From Planctomycetaceae bacterium (GTDB lineage Bacteria > Planctomycetota > Planctomycetia > Planctomycetales > Planctomycetaceae), in assembly GCA_015485495.1 (NCBI GenBank), contig WFTL01000062.1, positions 1 through 64,000 of the forward strand: a stretch of DNA of 64,000 nt. Reading direction: 5' to 3'. Below, one piece after another: positions 27,391 to 36,087 of this stretch. Made by a program: the position numbers and the translations under genes. Under the pieces are notes generated by a model that saw nothing but the letters and a program-made list of their open reading frames with translations, had not been told where the DNA came from and did no database searches. Numbering within the stretch: the first letter of the stretch is position 1; each line of letters starts with the position of its first letter.

Positions 27391-28740
27391 ATGGTCAGGG
27401 ACACCGTTCGTCTGCCCCCGCAGAATCTCGACGCGGAACGAGGCGTCCTGGGCAGCATTCTGCTGGTCAACGAAGCGATCGATGAAGTGGCCGACTGGCT
27501 GAAGGCCGAGCACTTCTACCACGACGCACACCACCGCATTTATGCGGCGATTCACGATCTGTACGAAGCCAGTGTGCGCGGAATCGATCCGGTCACTCTG
27601 GCAGAAGAGCTGGAAAAACGCGGGGAGATCGAGGACGTCGGCGGCCCGGCCTACATCTATGAAATCCTCGAATCGGTCCCGCACGCGGCCCATGTTCGCT
27701 ACTACGCCCGCATCGTGCGAGAAAAATGGGTCCAGCGTGCTCTGATCAGCGCCTGCACAGAGATTCTTTCAGACTGCTATGACAGTCCGGAAAGTGTCGA
27801 CGATCTTCTGCAGACAGCCGAACGAAAGGTGTTCGGCATTGTGGAACAGCAGGAAGACACGGCCAGTGTTGCCATCGGCGACATTCTGATGGATGCGTTC
27901 GACCGCATTGACGAACGCATGAATTCCGAAGGCGGTCTGTCGGGGCTGAGCACCGGATTCACCGACCTGGACCATCAGACCACGGGGCTGCAGCCCACGG
28001 AACTGATCATTCTGGCCGCCCGTCCCAGCATGGGAAAAACGGCTTTCGTCTGCAACATCGCCGAATCCGTCGCCCGCACGTCCGGACAGGGCGTGATGCT
28101 GTTCAGTCTGGAACAGTCGAGCCTGGAGCTGGCGGAACGTTTTCTGTGCATCCGGGCCCGGGTGAACGGCCATGCCATTCGTTCGGGGCAGCTGAGCGAT
28201 GAACAGAGAGATGCCCTGGCGGCCGCGTCGGATGAACTCCACAGTCTGCCGCTGTTCATCGACGACAAACCGGCCCGCACCATGTCTCAGATTTCCGCCA
28301 TTTCCCGCCGACAGCATCGCCGCAGCCCGCTGGGACTGATCGTCATCGACTACCTGCAGCTCATCGAACCGGAAGAAAAATCGATTCCCCGGGAGCAGCA
28401 GATCGCCACGATTTCCCGCCGTCTGAAGTTTCTGGCCAAGGAACTGCACGTCCCGGTTATCGCCCTGTCACAGCTCAACCGCAGCGTGGAAATGCGGGAG
28501 GACAAACGGCCGCGTCTGGCCGACCTGCGGGAGAGCGGTTCCATCGAACAGGACGCGGACAAGGTGATGTTTCTGCACCGCCCGGAAGTCTACAACCCGG
28601 ACGACCGCCCCGGAGAAGCCGAAGTCCTGATCGCCAAGCACCGCAGCGGCCCCACCGGCATCGTGAAACTCACCTGGCGGGGAGAATTCATGCGATTCGA
28701 AAATTACGCGTCGTCCCCCGACATTCCGACGAACGTGTGA
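27391..28740 (+). CDS. dnaB: Replicative DNA helicase DnaB
   Basis: This protein of about 449 residues is the hexameric helicase that unwinds DNA at the fork. The N-terminal domain begins PPQNLDAERGVLGSILL. The RecA-like core has LIILAARPSMGKTAF (Walker A), LGLIVIDYLQLIEP (Walker B), VIALSQLNRSVEMRE and DLRESGSIEQDADKVMFLHR. AAPPQ/PPQN-type N-terminus and length are normal, with no intein. CAGGAGGA immediately precedes ATG 27391, making that start firm. Confidence 0.96.
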   Translation: MVRDTVRLPPQNLDAERGVLGSILLVNEAIDEVADWLKAEHFYHDAHHRIYAAIHDLYEASVRGIDPVTLAEELEKRGEIEDVGGPAYIYEILESVPHAAHVRYYARIVREKWVQRALISACTEILSDCYDSPESVDDLLQTAERKVFGIVEQQEDTASVAIGDILMDAFDRIDERMNSEGGLSGLSTGFTDLDHQTTGLQPTELIILAARPSMGKTAFVCNIAESVARTSGQGVMLFSLEQSSLELAERFLCIRARVNGHAIRSGQLSDEQRDALAAASDELHSLPLFIDDKPARTMSQISAISRRQHRRSPLGLIVIDYLQLIEPEEKSIPREQQIATISRRLKFLAKELHVPVIALSQLNRSVEMREDKRPRLADLRESGSIEQDADKVMFLHRPEVYNPDDRPGEAEVLIAKHRSGPTGIVKLTWRGEFMRFENYASSPDIPTNV

Positions 28741-28760
28741 GTTCGCCTCGGCATCATCTG

Positions 28761-28774
28761 CCTGTCAGGACAGG
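28761..28774. terminator. Small inverted repeat between convergent dnaB and pyk
   Basis: CCTGTC and GACAGG face each other with a 2-nt loop, 21 bp after dnaB. A second palindrome, TGACGAA/TTCGTCA, spans the 3' end of pyk at 28842-28856. Both sit in the convergent gap, but neither has a T-run. Confidence 0.3.
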
Positions 28775-28853
28775 TCGTCGTCCGGACGGCCGTGCTTTCT
28801 GAAGACTGCTGGTCGTGCTCGCCCCGGCCGCTGCAGATCCCTGACGAAGTTCG

Positions 28854-30320
28854 TCACGGGACTTCGTAAACCATCATCAGATCCTGACCGCGTCCCAGCC
28901 AGTTGGTGCGTCCGACGACCACAACGCGGTTGCCTTTCTGCAGCGTGTGGTTTTCCAGTCCCCACTGCACGACATACTGCAGCAGCGCATCGGCCGACTG
29001 CCGGACAAGCGTGCTTTCCAGAGAATGAACCCCCCAGTACAGGCACATCCGACGTGCCGTATCAGTGCGGTGCGTGACGGCCAGAATCGGAACATTGCTC
29101 CGCTGCCGCGACAGGGCCAGAGCCGTCCGCCCCGATTCGGACGCCACCACGATCAGGTCGGCGTTCAGTTCGCGGGCCACGGTGACAGCTCCGGTGGCCA
29201 CGGCCTCCGTCACCGGAGTGGCACGCCGCGATGCGCGGCTTCGCTGAACCGGCCGTTCTGTGCGGGCGGCCAGAGGTTCTGCTTCCAGCGAAATCTTTTC
29301 CATCATCTCCACGCAGGCGACCGGATGCTCGCCAATGGCTGTCTCTCCGGACAGCATGACCGCATCGGTTCCGTCGATCACGGCATTGGCCACATCGCTG
29401 ACCTCCGCCCGTGTGGGAAGTTCATTCGTCTGCATGCTGTCCAGCATCTGCGTGGCCGTGATCACGGGAATCCGCTGTTCGTTGCAGCGGCGAATGATGT
29501 CCTTCTGCAGAATGGGAACACGGCTGATTTCCGCTTCGACTCCCAGATCACCGCGGGCCACCATGACCGCATCGGTCGCTTCCAGAATCGCATCCAGATC
29601 GGCCACCGCTTCCGTGCGTTCGATCTTGGCCACGATCATGGGAGTCACCGTCGGGGAACGGGAATCGATGAGCTGTCGCAGATGCCGGATGTCCGCCGCG
29701 CTGTTCACGAAGCTCAGCCCGATGAAATCCAGTTCATGTTCCAGAGCCCAGCCCAGATCGGCTTCGTCCTTTTCGGTCACACTGGGCGTACTCAGACGCA
29801 CTCCCGGCAGATTGATTCCCTGCCGGCTGCGAATGAGTCCCGGCTCGATCACCCGGCACGTCACGGAAGATCCATCGGCGGCCCGGTCGGTCACAGTCAT
29901 GGCCACGGTCCCGTCCGCCAGCAGAATCCGGTCGCCCGGTTTCAGGTCATCGATGAGTCGATCATAGGTGCACGTCAGATGGGTCTGATCCGCCTGGGCC
30001 GGATCCCGAACGAAGAAAAAGATATCGCCTTCTCCGCACCAGATTCCGTCCTCCGGAAGCGAGCCCAGCCGGATCTTGGGACCGGACAGGTCGCCCAGCA
30101 CTCCCACGGGAATGTGGAGTTCTCCGGAAATCGCACGGATCTGCGTCAGAACCGTCTGCAGCCGTTCGTGACTGCCGTGCGCAAAATTGAAACGAAACAC
30201 GTCGACTCCGGCCTGAATGAGCCGGCGCAGAATGTCCGGATCTTCACTGGCCGGCCCGACCGTGGCCACGATTCGGGTCTTGGCCAGTTTTCGAATCAGA
30301 GGCACGGTGGTTTCAGTCAT
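28854..30320 (-). CDS. pyk: Pyruvate kinase
   Basis: This 488-residue enzyme converts phosphoenolpyruvate and ADP to pyruvate and ATP in glycolysis. The motifs are KTRIVATVGPAS, VFRFNFAHGSHERL, LGDLSGPKIRLGSL, VTPMIVAKIERTEAV (active-site Lys) and MVARGDLGVEAE, followed by ATQMLDSM. The C-terminal regulatory domain is present and of normal length. In most homologues FNFAHG reads N-F-S-H-G, so Ser is replaced by Ala here. It is convergent with dnaB. Confidence 0.95.
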   Translation of the reverse strand: MTETTVPLIRKLAKTRIVATVGPASEDPDILRRLIQAGVDVFRFNFAHGSHERLQTVLTQIRAISGELHIPVGVLGDLSGPKIRLGSLPEDGIWCGEGDIFFFVRDPAQADQTHLTCTYDRLIDDLKPGDRILLADGTVAMTVTDRAADGSSVTCRVIEPGLIRSRQGINLPGVRLSTPSVTEKDEADLGWALEHELDFIGLSFVNSAADIRHLRQLIDSRSPTVTPMIVAKIERTEAVADLDAILEATDAVMVARGDLGVEAEISRVPILQKDIIRRCNEQRIPVITATQMLDSMQTNELPTRAEVSDVANAVIDGTDAVMLSGETAIGEHPVACVEMMEKISLEAEPLAARTERPVQRSRASRRATPVTEAVATGAVTVARELNADLIVVASESGRTALALSRQRSNVPILAVTHRTDTARRMCLYWGVHSLESTLVRQSADALLQYVVQWGLENHTLQKGNRVVVVGRTNWLGRGQDLMMVYEVP

Positions 30321-30617
30321 GGAAAACGGCAGAACACATCAGAGAACGGAAGCGGGAAATCCAGAAGCACGAAGCGTAGACCGTCACGTCCGTTCCGAAA
30401 AGTCACCGACCGGTTTCCCGGTTCCCCGGTCTCAACCGGAAAAAACTGGGCTGGACACGTTTTCCCGTCTCACAGTAATCTGGCAAAGTTCGCCGAATGT
30501 CGACGGAAACGGCGGACTCTGCAGATGTTCGTGGCGGCGGAGCCGCCTTCACATGGCCGGCGGCTGAAAACACGCATCACACAGCGTTTTCAGTGCCGGT
30601 TCCAGGGATCGGGTACC

Positions 30618-30965
30618 ATGGCATACCACTGCATTCGGATACTGCCGCTGCTTGTTGTGTTCGTGATCTGCGGCTGTTATCACCCGCCTCCTTACGGCGG
30701 GTATTACGGCCAGCCGCAGTACATTCCGCCCCAGCCCGGCTACACGCCCCAGCCCGGTACCATCGTCGTTCCGCCATCTAACGATCCGCTTCAGGCCCCC
30801 GGAACTCCGGCGGACAGCTACGACGATGACTACGAAGAACCCGACGGGTTCCGGCCGGACAGCAGCAGCGATGAGGGATCGTTTTTCGGCGGGGACGACG
30901 ATGTGCCGCTGCCGGATGACGGCAGCGGAACGCGTGATTTCAACAGCGATTTCCGAGGGAACTGA
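30618..30965 (+). CDS. Small Pro/Tyr-rich, acidic lipoprotein
   Basis: This 115-residue protein has a hydrophobic signal ending in VICGC, consistent with a lipobox and lipidated Cys. After it comes a stretch rich in Pro, Gly and Tyr (YHPPPYGGYYGQPQY), then an acidic, disordered tail (DDDYEEPDG, GGDDDVPLPDDG). I do not recognise a family. The ORF track hides it as the 3' end of a long frame antisense to pyk; ATG 30618 is the natural start, preceded by AGGGA. Confidence 0.65.
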   Translation: MAYHCIRILPLLVVFVICGCYHPPPYGGYYGQPQYIPPQPGYTPQPGTIVVPPSNDPLQAPGTPADSYDDDYEEPDGFRPDSSSDEGSFFGGDDDVPLPDDGSGTRDFNSDFRGN

Positions 30966-30979
30966 CCGGCCGTCCGCTG

Positions 30980-31135
30980 TCAGATCTGGTAGTCCTGCCA
31001 GTTGTCGGGGGTGCGGCGGCGGTGACGCTGCTGCCAGGTTCGCAGCCGCTGGAACACCCAGTGGACGAACACGCCCCAGACGACGGGGAGAATCACACAG
31101 GCCGCTGCCTGAACAAAGCGTGTCACCGGTATCAC
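30980..31135 (-). CDS. 51-residue membrane protein overlapping the upstream lipoprotein gene
   Basis: GTG 31135 overlaps the stop codon of the gene at 31132 as GTGA, which suggests translational coupling. The protein has one hydrophobic span (AAACVILPVVWGVFVHWVF) followed by a basic cytoplasmic-like tail (RLRTWQQRHRRRTPDNWQDYQI). No family is recognised. It is shorter than the ORF-track line (70 aa), whose start lies inside the upstream gene. Confidence 0.5.
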   Translation of the reverse strand: MIPVTRFVQAAACVILPVVWGVFVHWVFQRLRTWQQRHRRRTPDNWQDYQI

Positions 31136-31425
31136 TCGAAGCCGAGATTGCGTTCGATGTTGCGGGCCTGAGGCGACATGACCTTGTTCCACCAGAAACG
31201 GTCCGGCTCACGTTCCCGTTCGTGCAGGTCGCGGCCTTCGCGGATCATGTCCGCCCAGGCGTCTTCCGATTCCGCCTCGAATTCATCCGAATCGTCGAAC
31301 GGACGCGGACGAAACATCCGCGCGGTCTTTTTCATGTTCGCACCGACGTCTGACAGAGATGTGCAGCCGGTTGACGCCGTCAGGGAAATCGCGAGGATGG
31401 CGGCACAGATGACAGGGCGCGTCAT
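31132..31425 (-). CDS. Small conserved lipoprotein
   Basis: This 97-residue protein has a signal peptide (MTRPVICAAILAISLT) ending in ASTGCTS, a good lipobox. The mature part, with RMFRPRPFDDSDEFE and VMSPQARNIERNLGF, looks like a short conserved planctomycete lipoprotein of unknown role. GGAG lies 6 nt before ATG 31425, so the ORF-track start at 31533 is too long. It overlaps the small membrane protein downstream. Confidence 0.7.
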   Translation of the reverse strand: MTRPVICAAILAISLTASTGCTSLSDVGANMKKTARMFRPRPFDDSDEFEAESEDAWADMIREGRDLHEREREPDRFWWNKVMSPQARNIERNLGFE

Positions 31426-31523
31426 AGTGGGCTCCATGTTCGTTCCGGGACCGGTGACCGTCCACCGGTGTGGACGCAGTGTAGGACGGACCGGCTGGGC
31501 GCCCAGAGGAGTCTGCGGGAACC

Positions 31524-32222
31524 ATGGAACCACTTGATCTGCTCGTTGTGGCCCCTCACCCGGACGACGCGGAAATCAGCACGGGCGGGATCATCGCGGT
31601 GTCACGGCGGCAGAATCTGCGCGTTGGCGTTGTGGATCTGACCAGCGGTGAACCCACACCGCACGGAACGGAGCAGCGGCGGAAACAGGAAACGGAGGCC
31701 GCATCACGGATTCTGGACCTGTCCTGGCGGCACAATCTGGGACTGCCCAACCGCAGCCTGCAGGCCACTCTGGAGGCCCGCCGGCAGCTTGCCGAAGTGT
31801 TTCGCCGCACCCGTCCGGCCGTGATTCTGGCTCCCTGGTGGCAGGATGCGCATCCTGATCATGTGGCCGCCAGCACTCTGGTCGATGATGCCCGCTTCTG
31901 GTCCCGGCTGAGTCGATCGGATCTGGACGGCGATCCGTTCTGGCCGCCGCTGCTGCTGCACTATTTCAGCATCCATCTGAAAGTGCATCCGGCTGCCTCG
32001 GTCGTCATCGACATCAGCGATGTCATTGAACAGAAAATGGACAGTGTGACCGCCTGGAAAAGTCAGCTCATCGACGGCCGGCCCCAGGAATTCCCCACGA
32101 TCATCGATGACATTCGCGATCGGGCCCGTTACTGGGGCTGGACCATCGGCCGTGCCTACGGAGAACCGCTTTTCAACCGGGAACAGATCGGCCTGGGATC
32201 ACTGAGTCATATTCTGCGCTGA
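31524..32222 (+). CDS. bshB1: PIG-L deacetylase, bacillithiol biosynthesis BshB1 type
   Basis: This zinc-dependent deacetylase of 232 residues resembles BshB1, which removes the acetyl group from GlcNAc-malate during bacillithiol synthesis. The zinc motif is VVAPHPDDAEISTGG, with WWQDAHPDHVAA supplying a further His. SGEPTPHGTEQRRKQETEAAS and the late LFNREQIGLGSL are close to the BshB1 pattern. bshA and bshC are not in the window, so the pathway is inferred. Confidence 0.82.
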   Translation: MEPLDLLVVAPHPDDAEISTGGIIAVSRRQNLRVGVVDLTSGEPTPHGTEQRRKQETEAASRILDLSWRHNLGLPNRSLQATLEARRQLAEVFRRTRPAVILAPWWQDAHPDHVAASTLVDDARFWSRLSRSDLDGDPFWPPLLLHYFSIHLKVHPAASVVIDISDVIEQKMDSVTAWKSQLIDGRPQEFPTIIDDIRDRARYWGWTIGRAYGEPLFNREQIGLGSLSHILR

Positions 32223-32260
32223 ATGCGGCTGCAGGGAACCGCGGCCGCCCGGCCGCGGCA

Positions 32261-32863
32261 TCACGGGTCATCGAACGTGATGATGTCTTCGATATCGTCG
32301 TCCGAAAAAGAATCGTCCAGGTTGATGACCGGTTCGGACTCGATGAGTTCCTCGGAAACATCCGGTCCCTCAACGGGTGTGCGGATCCGGTGGGCATCGT
32401 CTTCGGTGATGATGTCGATTTCTTCATCACTGATGATGTCATCGTCGTTGCGATCGTCTTCCTGGAAAGCGGGTGACCGGGCCGCGGCCGCCGTGTCCGG
32501 ACGAGCCCCGTCGGCGACGGGCAGGTCCGGCTGCGACAGTTCTCTGGCACCGGATTCCGGCAGATCGCGGACGGCACCGTCCGGAAGAAATCGGAATTCC
32601 ACATCGCCGATCGCCACGAGATCTCCGGCGGAGATCCGGGCCACGGAATCGACCCGCCGTCCGTTGACCCACACCCCGTTCGTGCTGCCCAGATCGCGAA
32701 TGTAGAACCGGTCATCGGACTGGACCAGGCAGCAGTGACGCCGCGAAATCCGGCGGCTGCCGGTGATCACCACATCGCAGTTTCCGGACCGACCGACCAG
32801 AATCACGGCCCGGTCGATGGGAATCGGACGCGCACTTTTCAGCGGCTGCAGAATGGCGACCAC
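32261..32863 (-). CDS. FHA-domain protein with acidic tail
   Basis: This 200-residue protein begins with a forkhead-associated domain, which binds phosphothreonine peptides. The motifs are VILVGRSGNCDVVI, SRRISRRHCCLV and DLGSTNGVWVNGRRV. The last 110 residues are acidic and low-complexity (DDDIISDEEIDIITEDD). The GTG start at 32863 has GGAGA upstream. It could be a target or adaptor of Ser/Thr kinase signalling; no kinase is adjacent. Confidence 0.85.
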   Translation of the reverse strand: MVAILQPLKSARPIPIDRAVILVGRSGNCDVVITGSRRISRRHCCLVQSDDRFYIRDLGSTNGVWVNGRRVDSVARISAGDLVAIGDVEFRFLPDGAVRDLPESGARELSQPDLPVADGARPDTAAAARSPAFQEDDRNDDDIISDEEIDIITEDDAHRIRTPVEGPDVSEELIESEPVINLDDSFSDDDIEDIITFDDP

Positions 32864-33040
32864 ACGAAGATCTCCGATACACGGCTGCTCTCAGACACTT
32901 CTGCTTTCAGGCGGCGGCTGACTGATTCTGCACTTTCCTGCCCGGCAGGTCCACAAAAATGGGACCGGGGCGATAGAATCAAGCCGACAGGACGGCCGCA
33001 GGTCCCCGATGACCGGCTGGCTGTTCCGATCCGGAGGAAT

Positions 33041-34408
33041 ATGTCGATCTGCCGGTTCCCGTCGCCGATTTCCATGAATCTGTTCGCTGCCCAGGAAGAA
33101 GCGCACCGCCAGGCTGCCCGTCCGCTGGCCGCCCGTATGCGCCCCCGCACCCTGGACGAATTCGTCGGCCAGTCTCACCTTCTGGGTGAAGGACGGCTGC
33201 TGCGACGGATGCTGGATGCCGACCGGATCGGTTCCGTCATCTTCTACGGTCCTCCCGGAACCGGCAAAACGTCTCTGGCCGAAATCATCGCCCGCCACAC
33301 GAAACGCCGTTTCCGTCGTCTCAATGCGGCCATGGCCGGTGTGAAGGATGTGCGGGCCGTTCTGGATGACGCGCGAAATCATCTGGACGCAGACGGGCAG
33401 CAGACGATCTGTTTCATCGATGAAATCCATCGGTTCAGCCGCAGCCAGCAGGATATTCTGCTGCCCGATGTGGAAGAAGGAACCATTTCACTGATCGGAG
33501 CCACCACGGCCAGCCCGTTTTATTCTCTGGTGGCGCCTCTGATCAGCCGCAGCCGCCTTTTTGAGTTCCGCGAACTGACCGCTGACGACGTGCGGCAGCT
33601 TCTGCATCGGGCCCTTGAAGACGAAGAACGCGGACTGGGTCGACTGAAGGTGGAAGCCGACAGGCAGGCTCTGGACCTGCTGGTGGAACTGTCCGACGGG
33701 GATGCCCGGCGGGCTCTGACGGCTCTGGAAATCGCCGCACTCTCAGCAGCTTCCTCGGGAGGCCGTGTCGACACCGACGCGGCCCGCGCCGCCGTGCAGC
33801 AGCGCGTCCTGCGGTACGATCGGGCCGGAGACGACCACTACGATGTGGCCAGCGCGTTCATCAAAAGCATTCGCGGCAGCGATCCGGATGCCGCCCTCTA
33901 CTGGCTGGCCAGAATGCTGGAATCCGGAGAGGACCCTCGGTTCGTCGCCCGGCGGCTGGTGATTTCCGCATCCGAAGACATCGGCAATGCCGATCCCCAG
34001 GCACTGCTCGTCGCCACGGCCGCTTTTCAGGCAACGGAAACGATCGGCATGCCGGAATGCCGCATCTGTCTCGCTCAGGCAGTCACCTATCTGGCGTGCT
34101 GCCCGAAATCCAATGCGTGCTACACCGCCGTCGATGCGGCTCTGAACGACGTGCGAAACCGGTCGGTCCTTCCCGTTCCCGTCCATCTGCGCAACCGGCC
34201 GGCGGGAGAATCCGGCGACACGGCTTCCCCGGAATCCGGCACCGCCTACCGGTATCCCCACGACATGCCCGACGGATGGTGCGACCAGGATTATCTGGGC
34301 GTGGACCGCATCTACTACCAGCCGACCGACCGAGGGCGCGAGGCGGAATTTCACCGCCGCCTGAAGGACATTCGCAGCATGCGTGAGCAGAAGCGGAATG
34401 ATGACTGA
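33041..34408 (+). CDS. rarA: Replication-associated recombination protein RarA (MgsA)
   Basis: This clamp-loader-like AAA+ ATPase of about 455 residues acts at stalled replication forks. It has RMRPRTLDEFVGQSHLLG, Walker A FYGPPGTGKTSLAE, Walker B TICFIDEIHRFSRSQQD, sensor-1 SLIGATTASPF and SDGDARRALTALE. The C-terminal tetramerisation part ends with DYLGVDRIYYQPTDRGREAEF. ATG 33041 follows GGAGGA very closely; ATG 33074 (MNLFAAQEE) is the more usual N-terminus. The large upstream ORF is rejected. Confidence 0.93.
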   Translation: MSICRFPSPISMNLFAAQEEAHRQAARPLAARMRPRTLDEFVGQSHLLGEGRLLRRMLDADRIGSVIFYGPPGTGKTSLAEIIARHTKRRFRRLNAAMAGVKDVRAVLDDARNHLDADGQQTICFIDEIHRFSRSQQDILLPDVEEGTISLIGATTASPFYSLVAPLISRSRLFEFRELTADDVRQLLHRALEDEERGLGRLKVEADRQALDLLVELSDGDARRALTALEIAALSAASSGGRVDTDAARAAVQQRVLRYDRAGDDHYDVASAFIKSIRGSDPDAALYWLARMLESGEDPRFVARRLVISASEDIGNADPQALLVATAAFQATETIGMPECRICLAQAVTYLACCPKSNACYTAVDAALNDVRNRSVLPVPVHLRNRPAGESGDTASPESGTAYRYPHDMPDGWCDQDYLGVDRIYYQPTDRGREAEFHRRLKDIRSMREQKRNDD

Positions 34409-35102
34409 TTCGGACGATGTGGCGGATTTCTCCCTGCGGCCCCTGTGGACCGCTCTGCTGCTGACGGTCGTGCTGTGGGTGGCCATCGCTCTGACTGCCC
34501 GCATGCATCCTGACGGCCCGGATTCCTGGGAACGGACCTGGATCGAAGCCCTCCGCGATTCCAAAGATCCGGCCCGCATGATCGGGCCTCCGATCGTGGA
34601 AGAAACGTTCCGCGACCTGTCCGCTCTGGGCGGCTATGCCGTGGTTTCCCTTCTGACAGTCGGGTTTTCGATTTATCTGAACGTCCGTGCCCGTCGGACG
34701 GCCGTCCGATTCTTCCTCATCACCGTTCTGGGAGGATACGGGTGCGGAATGCTCCTGAAACTGGCCTTCGGACGCCTGCGGCCGGCCGTGGTTCCCCATC
34801 TTTCCTTCGTGGCCACGACAAGTTTCCCAAGTGTCCATTCGATGGTGTCGGCCGTCCTCTACCTGACCATGGGCCTGATGCTCAGCCGGCAGACGTTCCA
34901 CCCGCCGTTGCGCCGTCTGTTCGTCTGGTTTCCTTTCCTGCTGACCGGACTGGTGGGTATCAGCCGGGTGGCGATGGGAGTGCACTACCCCACCGACGTC
35001 CTGGCCGGCTGGTCGGCCGGACTGCTGTGGACTCTGACAGCCTTCCACCTGTGTGCACCGACTGTCGCCCCGTCTGCCTGTCGAGATTCCGGAACGGCCT
35101 GA
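34398..35102 (+). CDS. PAP2-family membrane phosphatase
   Basis: This integral membrane protein of about 234 residues has the three PAP2 phosphatase motifs: KLAFGRLRP, TSFPSVHSM and SRVAMGVHYPTDVLAGW. Five to six hydrophobic spans surround them. The family dephosphorylates phosphatidic acid, undecaprenyl pyrophosphate or similar lipid phosphates at the membrane. The ATG lies inside the end of rarA, so the two genes overlap by about 11 bp and are probably co-expressed. Confidence 0.88.
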   Translation: MMTDSDDVADFSLRPLWTALLLTVVLWVAIALTARMHPDGPDSWERTWIEALRDSKDPARMIGPPIVEETFRDLSALGGYAVVSLLTVGFSIYLNVRARRTAVRFFLITVLGGYGCGMLLKLAFGRLRPAVVPHLSFVATTSFPSVHSMVSAVLYLTMGLMLSRQTFHPPLRRLFVWFPFLLTGLVGISRVAMGVHYPTDVLAGWSAGLLWTLTAFHLCAPTVAPSACRDSGTA

Positions 35103-35341
35103 CGGCAGAGTTCCCGCACTCACGTTTTTTTCAGATTGCCGACTTTTCCTGGGCATCCGGCTGTCGGTCCGGACGGCGCCCCGATGCGTGCTGAGCTGCA
35201 CAGCGTTCTTCGAAGATTTGGTCTGCACTTTTCACTGCGGCACAGGTACACTGTCAGAGCACTCAGACGCTGTCTGCTCCGGCGGGCCGACCACTGTGGC
35301 AGACAGCCGAGCGACTTCGGATGCCATCATGGAGGAACCCG

Positions 35342-35590
35342 ATGCAGCAGATCACCGGGCCGATCGACGCGACCGAACTTGTCGATGCCACTGACCAGTG
35401 CATTCAGATGATTCGCGACCGATGCAGCGTGTGCATTCATGAACTGCAGCTTTCCGTCGACGGGCAGACCGTCACAATGACCGGTCAGATCGGTTCCTGG
35501 CACGGAAAACAACTGGCCAGCGAAGCGGCGAAAAAACTGTTTCCCGGGCGCCGCGTCGAAAATCGTCTGCAGGTTGTCCGTCCGCGCTGA
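35342..35590 (+). CDS. Small BON-like domain protein
   Basis: This 82-residue protein starts at ATG 35342 behind GGAGG at 6 nt. The second half (LSVDGQTVTMTGQIGSWHGKQLASEA ... VENRLQVVRP) resembles a single BON domain, a fold often found in periplasmic or membrane-associated proteins. I see no signal peptide, so it may stay in the cytoplasm. The assignment is by pattern only. Confidence 0.6.
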   Translation: MQQITGPIDATELVDATDQCIQMIRDRCSVCIHELQLSVDGQTVTMTGQIGSWHGKQLASEAAKKLFPGRRVENRLQVVRPR

Positions 35591-35618
35591 AAACGAACTG
35601 TTGCGGCTTCGTCTGATG

Positions 35619-35640
35619 CGTCTGATATCGGTTTCAGACG
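35619..35640. terminator. Inverted repeat between convergent genes
   Basis: CGTCTGA and TCAGACG form a perfect 7-bp stem around an 8-nt loop. It lies between the BON-like gene and the convergent NrtS-like gene, which suits a bidirectional terminator, although no T-run follows. Confidence 0.4.
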
Positions 35641-35667
35641 GCCCGTCACGTCATCGGCACCATTCGG

Positions 35668-35919
35668 TCAGCGACTGCCGCTGTTCCGAATCGCCTGAAC
35701 ACTGGACAGAGTCGATACCGCATAAGGGATGCAGGCTGTCAGAACGGTTTTGATCCCGCAGTCGCTCCAGGAAAAATGACCGCTGATCACGCAGTTGCCG
35801 TGATTGATCGCTGTCAGAATGAGACCGACGATCACGGCATATCCCAGGGCCCGTCGCACCACCGGCCAGGAAAACGCCAAAGACAGCACGGACTCAGCGG
35901 ATTCCTGTGGCGGGGGCAT
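35668..35919 (-). CDS. NrtS-like small membrane protein (nitrate/nitrite transporter family)
   Basis: This protein of about 83 residues has two hydrophobic helices. The pattern RALGYAVIVGLILTAINHGNCVI ... GIKTVLTACIPYAVSTLSSVQAIR matches the small NrtS family, which is annotated as nitrate/nitrite transporters in cyanobacteria and other bacteria. The start is uncertain: MPPPQESAES at 35919 seems more natural than 35961. No nitrate-assimilation gene is adjacent, so transport of nitrate is family knowledge only. Confidence 0.65.
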   Translation of the reverse strand: MPPPQESAESVLSLAFSWPVVRRALGYAVIVGLILTAINHGNCVISGHFSWSDCGIKTVLTACIPYAVSTLSSVQAIRNSGSR

Positions 35920-36087
35920 ATCGGAAACACCGGACCAGAAATGCGGAACAGAACGCAGCACGTCTGGCCCGACGACGCAGGTCTTTCCGGCAACCTTACA
36001 CGTGTTTTCTGTTTCTCCGACGCCCCTTCAGCACTGTGCCATCCGAATTGACAGGTCGACACCACGCGATCCGTCATAGTGCCGAAT

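Noticed and set aside
28947-30965. 672-residue plus-strand ORF
   Set aside because: Most of it is antisense to the clear pyruvate kinase gene. Only the last 115 codons form a plausible separate lipoprotein.
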